A stretch of 64,000 bases of DNA. Source: Cordylochernes scorpioides (lineage: Eukaryota > Arthropoda > Arachnida > Pseudoscorpiones > Chernetidae). The stretch spans positions 24,749,605 through 24,813,604 of the forward strand of contig CP092879.1 of the NCBI GenBank assembly GCA_030710605.1, given 5' to 3'. The notes beneath the pieces were generated by a model. It saw only the letters and a program-made list of their open reading frames with translations, made no database searches and was not told the origin of the DNA. Within the stretch, counting starts at the first letter, position 1. Each line of letters opens with the position of its first letter. This document shows positions 63,734 to 64,000 of this stretch, in pieces. The position numbers were made by a program, and so were the translations under genes.

Positions 63734-64000
63734 GTAAATATAATATTCTTTTTTTTTTTTTGAAACTCCATTTCCAATATTTGTGGTAATCATCTTTGTT
63801 TATAAGCCTCAAAGCAAAAAATAAAGAGATATAAAACTATAAGTAATACATGTACCAACAGGGCACCTCTCTTTTCAAAAGGGCATTAAACCAATTCATC
63901 GATGTTTACGAAAAAGTGTTGATAAAAATATTCCTCAACACTAGCTCTGACAAACTCAGACAAAAATAATCCGTAAAACCATAGTTTTGGTTTATGGCTC
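63734..64000 (+). other. Start of intron 7, continuing beyond the window
   Basis: Follows the GTAAAT donor. It contains a poly-T run and no exon. The terminal astacin exon(s) are not in the window. Confidence 0.7.

Noticed and set aside
63734-63763. Extension of the astacin protein past 63733 to the next stop
   Set aside because: A GTAAAT donor lies at the conserved point and the following codons encode a poly-Phe run from a T tract.

Overview
The window is animal nuclear DNA, AT-rich and repeat-dense. It carries one split host gene and a very large load of transposable elements. The mix (jockey-like LINEs with a zinc-knuckle C-terminus and (AAC)n 3' tails, BEL/Pao, Gypsy, Tc1/mariner, a Penelope-like element with an N-terminal GIY-YIG domain) and an astacin gene of the digestive/venom type point to an arthropod. 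I favour a spider or other chelicerate; this is inference from family resemblance, not proof.

Host gene: seven plus-strand exons of a secreted astacin-family zinc metalloprotease (7308-7388, 24094-24145, 26881-26948, 29772-29841, 58079-58208, 59803-59984, 63543-63733). All splice sites are GT-AG and every exon-exon phase agrees. The gene runs off the right end of the window. Exon 1 is a signal peptide, exons 2-3 the propeptide, exons 4-7 the catalytic domain with the zinc site and Met-turn. None of these exons is broken.

Layout. 1-7300: upstream region with a GC-rich minisatellite, a tRNA-derived element, a 165-bp tandem duplication, a 95-bp-arm hairpin and a small deleted LTR element that ends about 105 bp before a TATA-like box. 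Intron 1 (16.7 kb): a Copia fragment, a dead mariner abutting a ~475-bp-arm palindrome, and a Penelope-like element (13.6-23.8 kb) that was invaded by a Tc1 element and by an R1-like LINE. That LINE carries a cathepsin B-like coding fragment at its 5' end, inside the target-site duplication. Introns 2-3: a LINE tail with TSD, Penelope-type hammerhead-like motifs, SINEs and a long-TIR foldback element. Intron 4 (28.2 kb): almost wholly occupied by one nested stack between facing mariner-type termini at 30363 and 57866. The reading I favour is transposon > jockey A (+) > jockey B (-) > Helentron (+) > BEL/Pao (-), with side insertions of a Gypsy element, an R1-like LINE, a short LINE tail, a retrocopy-like fragment and a small palindrome. 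Introns 5-6: a second foldback copy, a SINE, a LINE 5'UTR-like stretch and a small inverted-repeat element.

Most element genes are broken. The best preserved are the Gypsy gag-pro and pol genes (LTRs differ at about 1 site in 291), the R1-like ORF2 of 1016 codons, and the Tc1 transposase (one frameshift, identical 47-bp TIRs).
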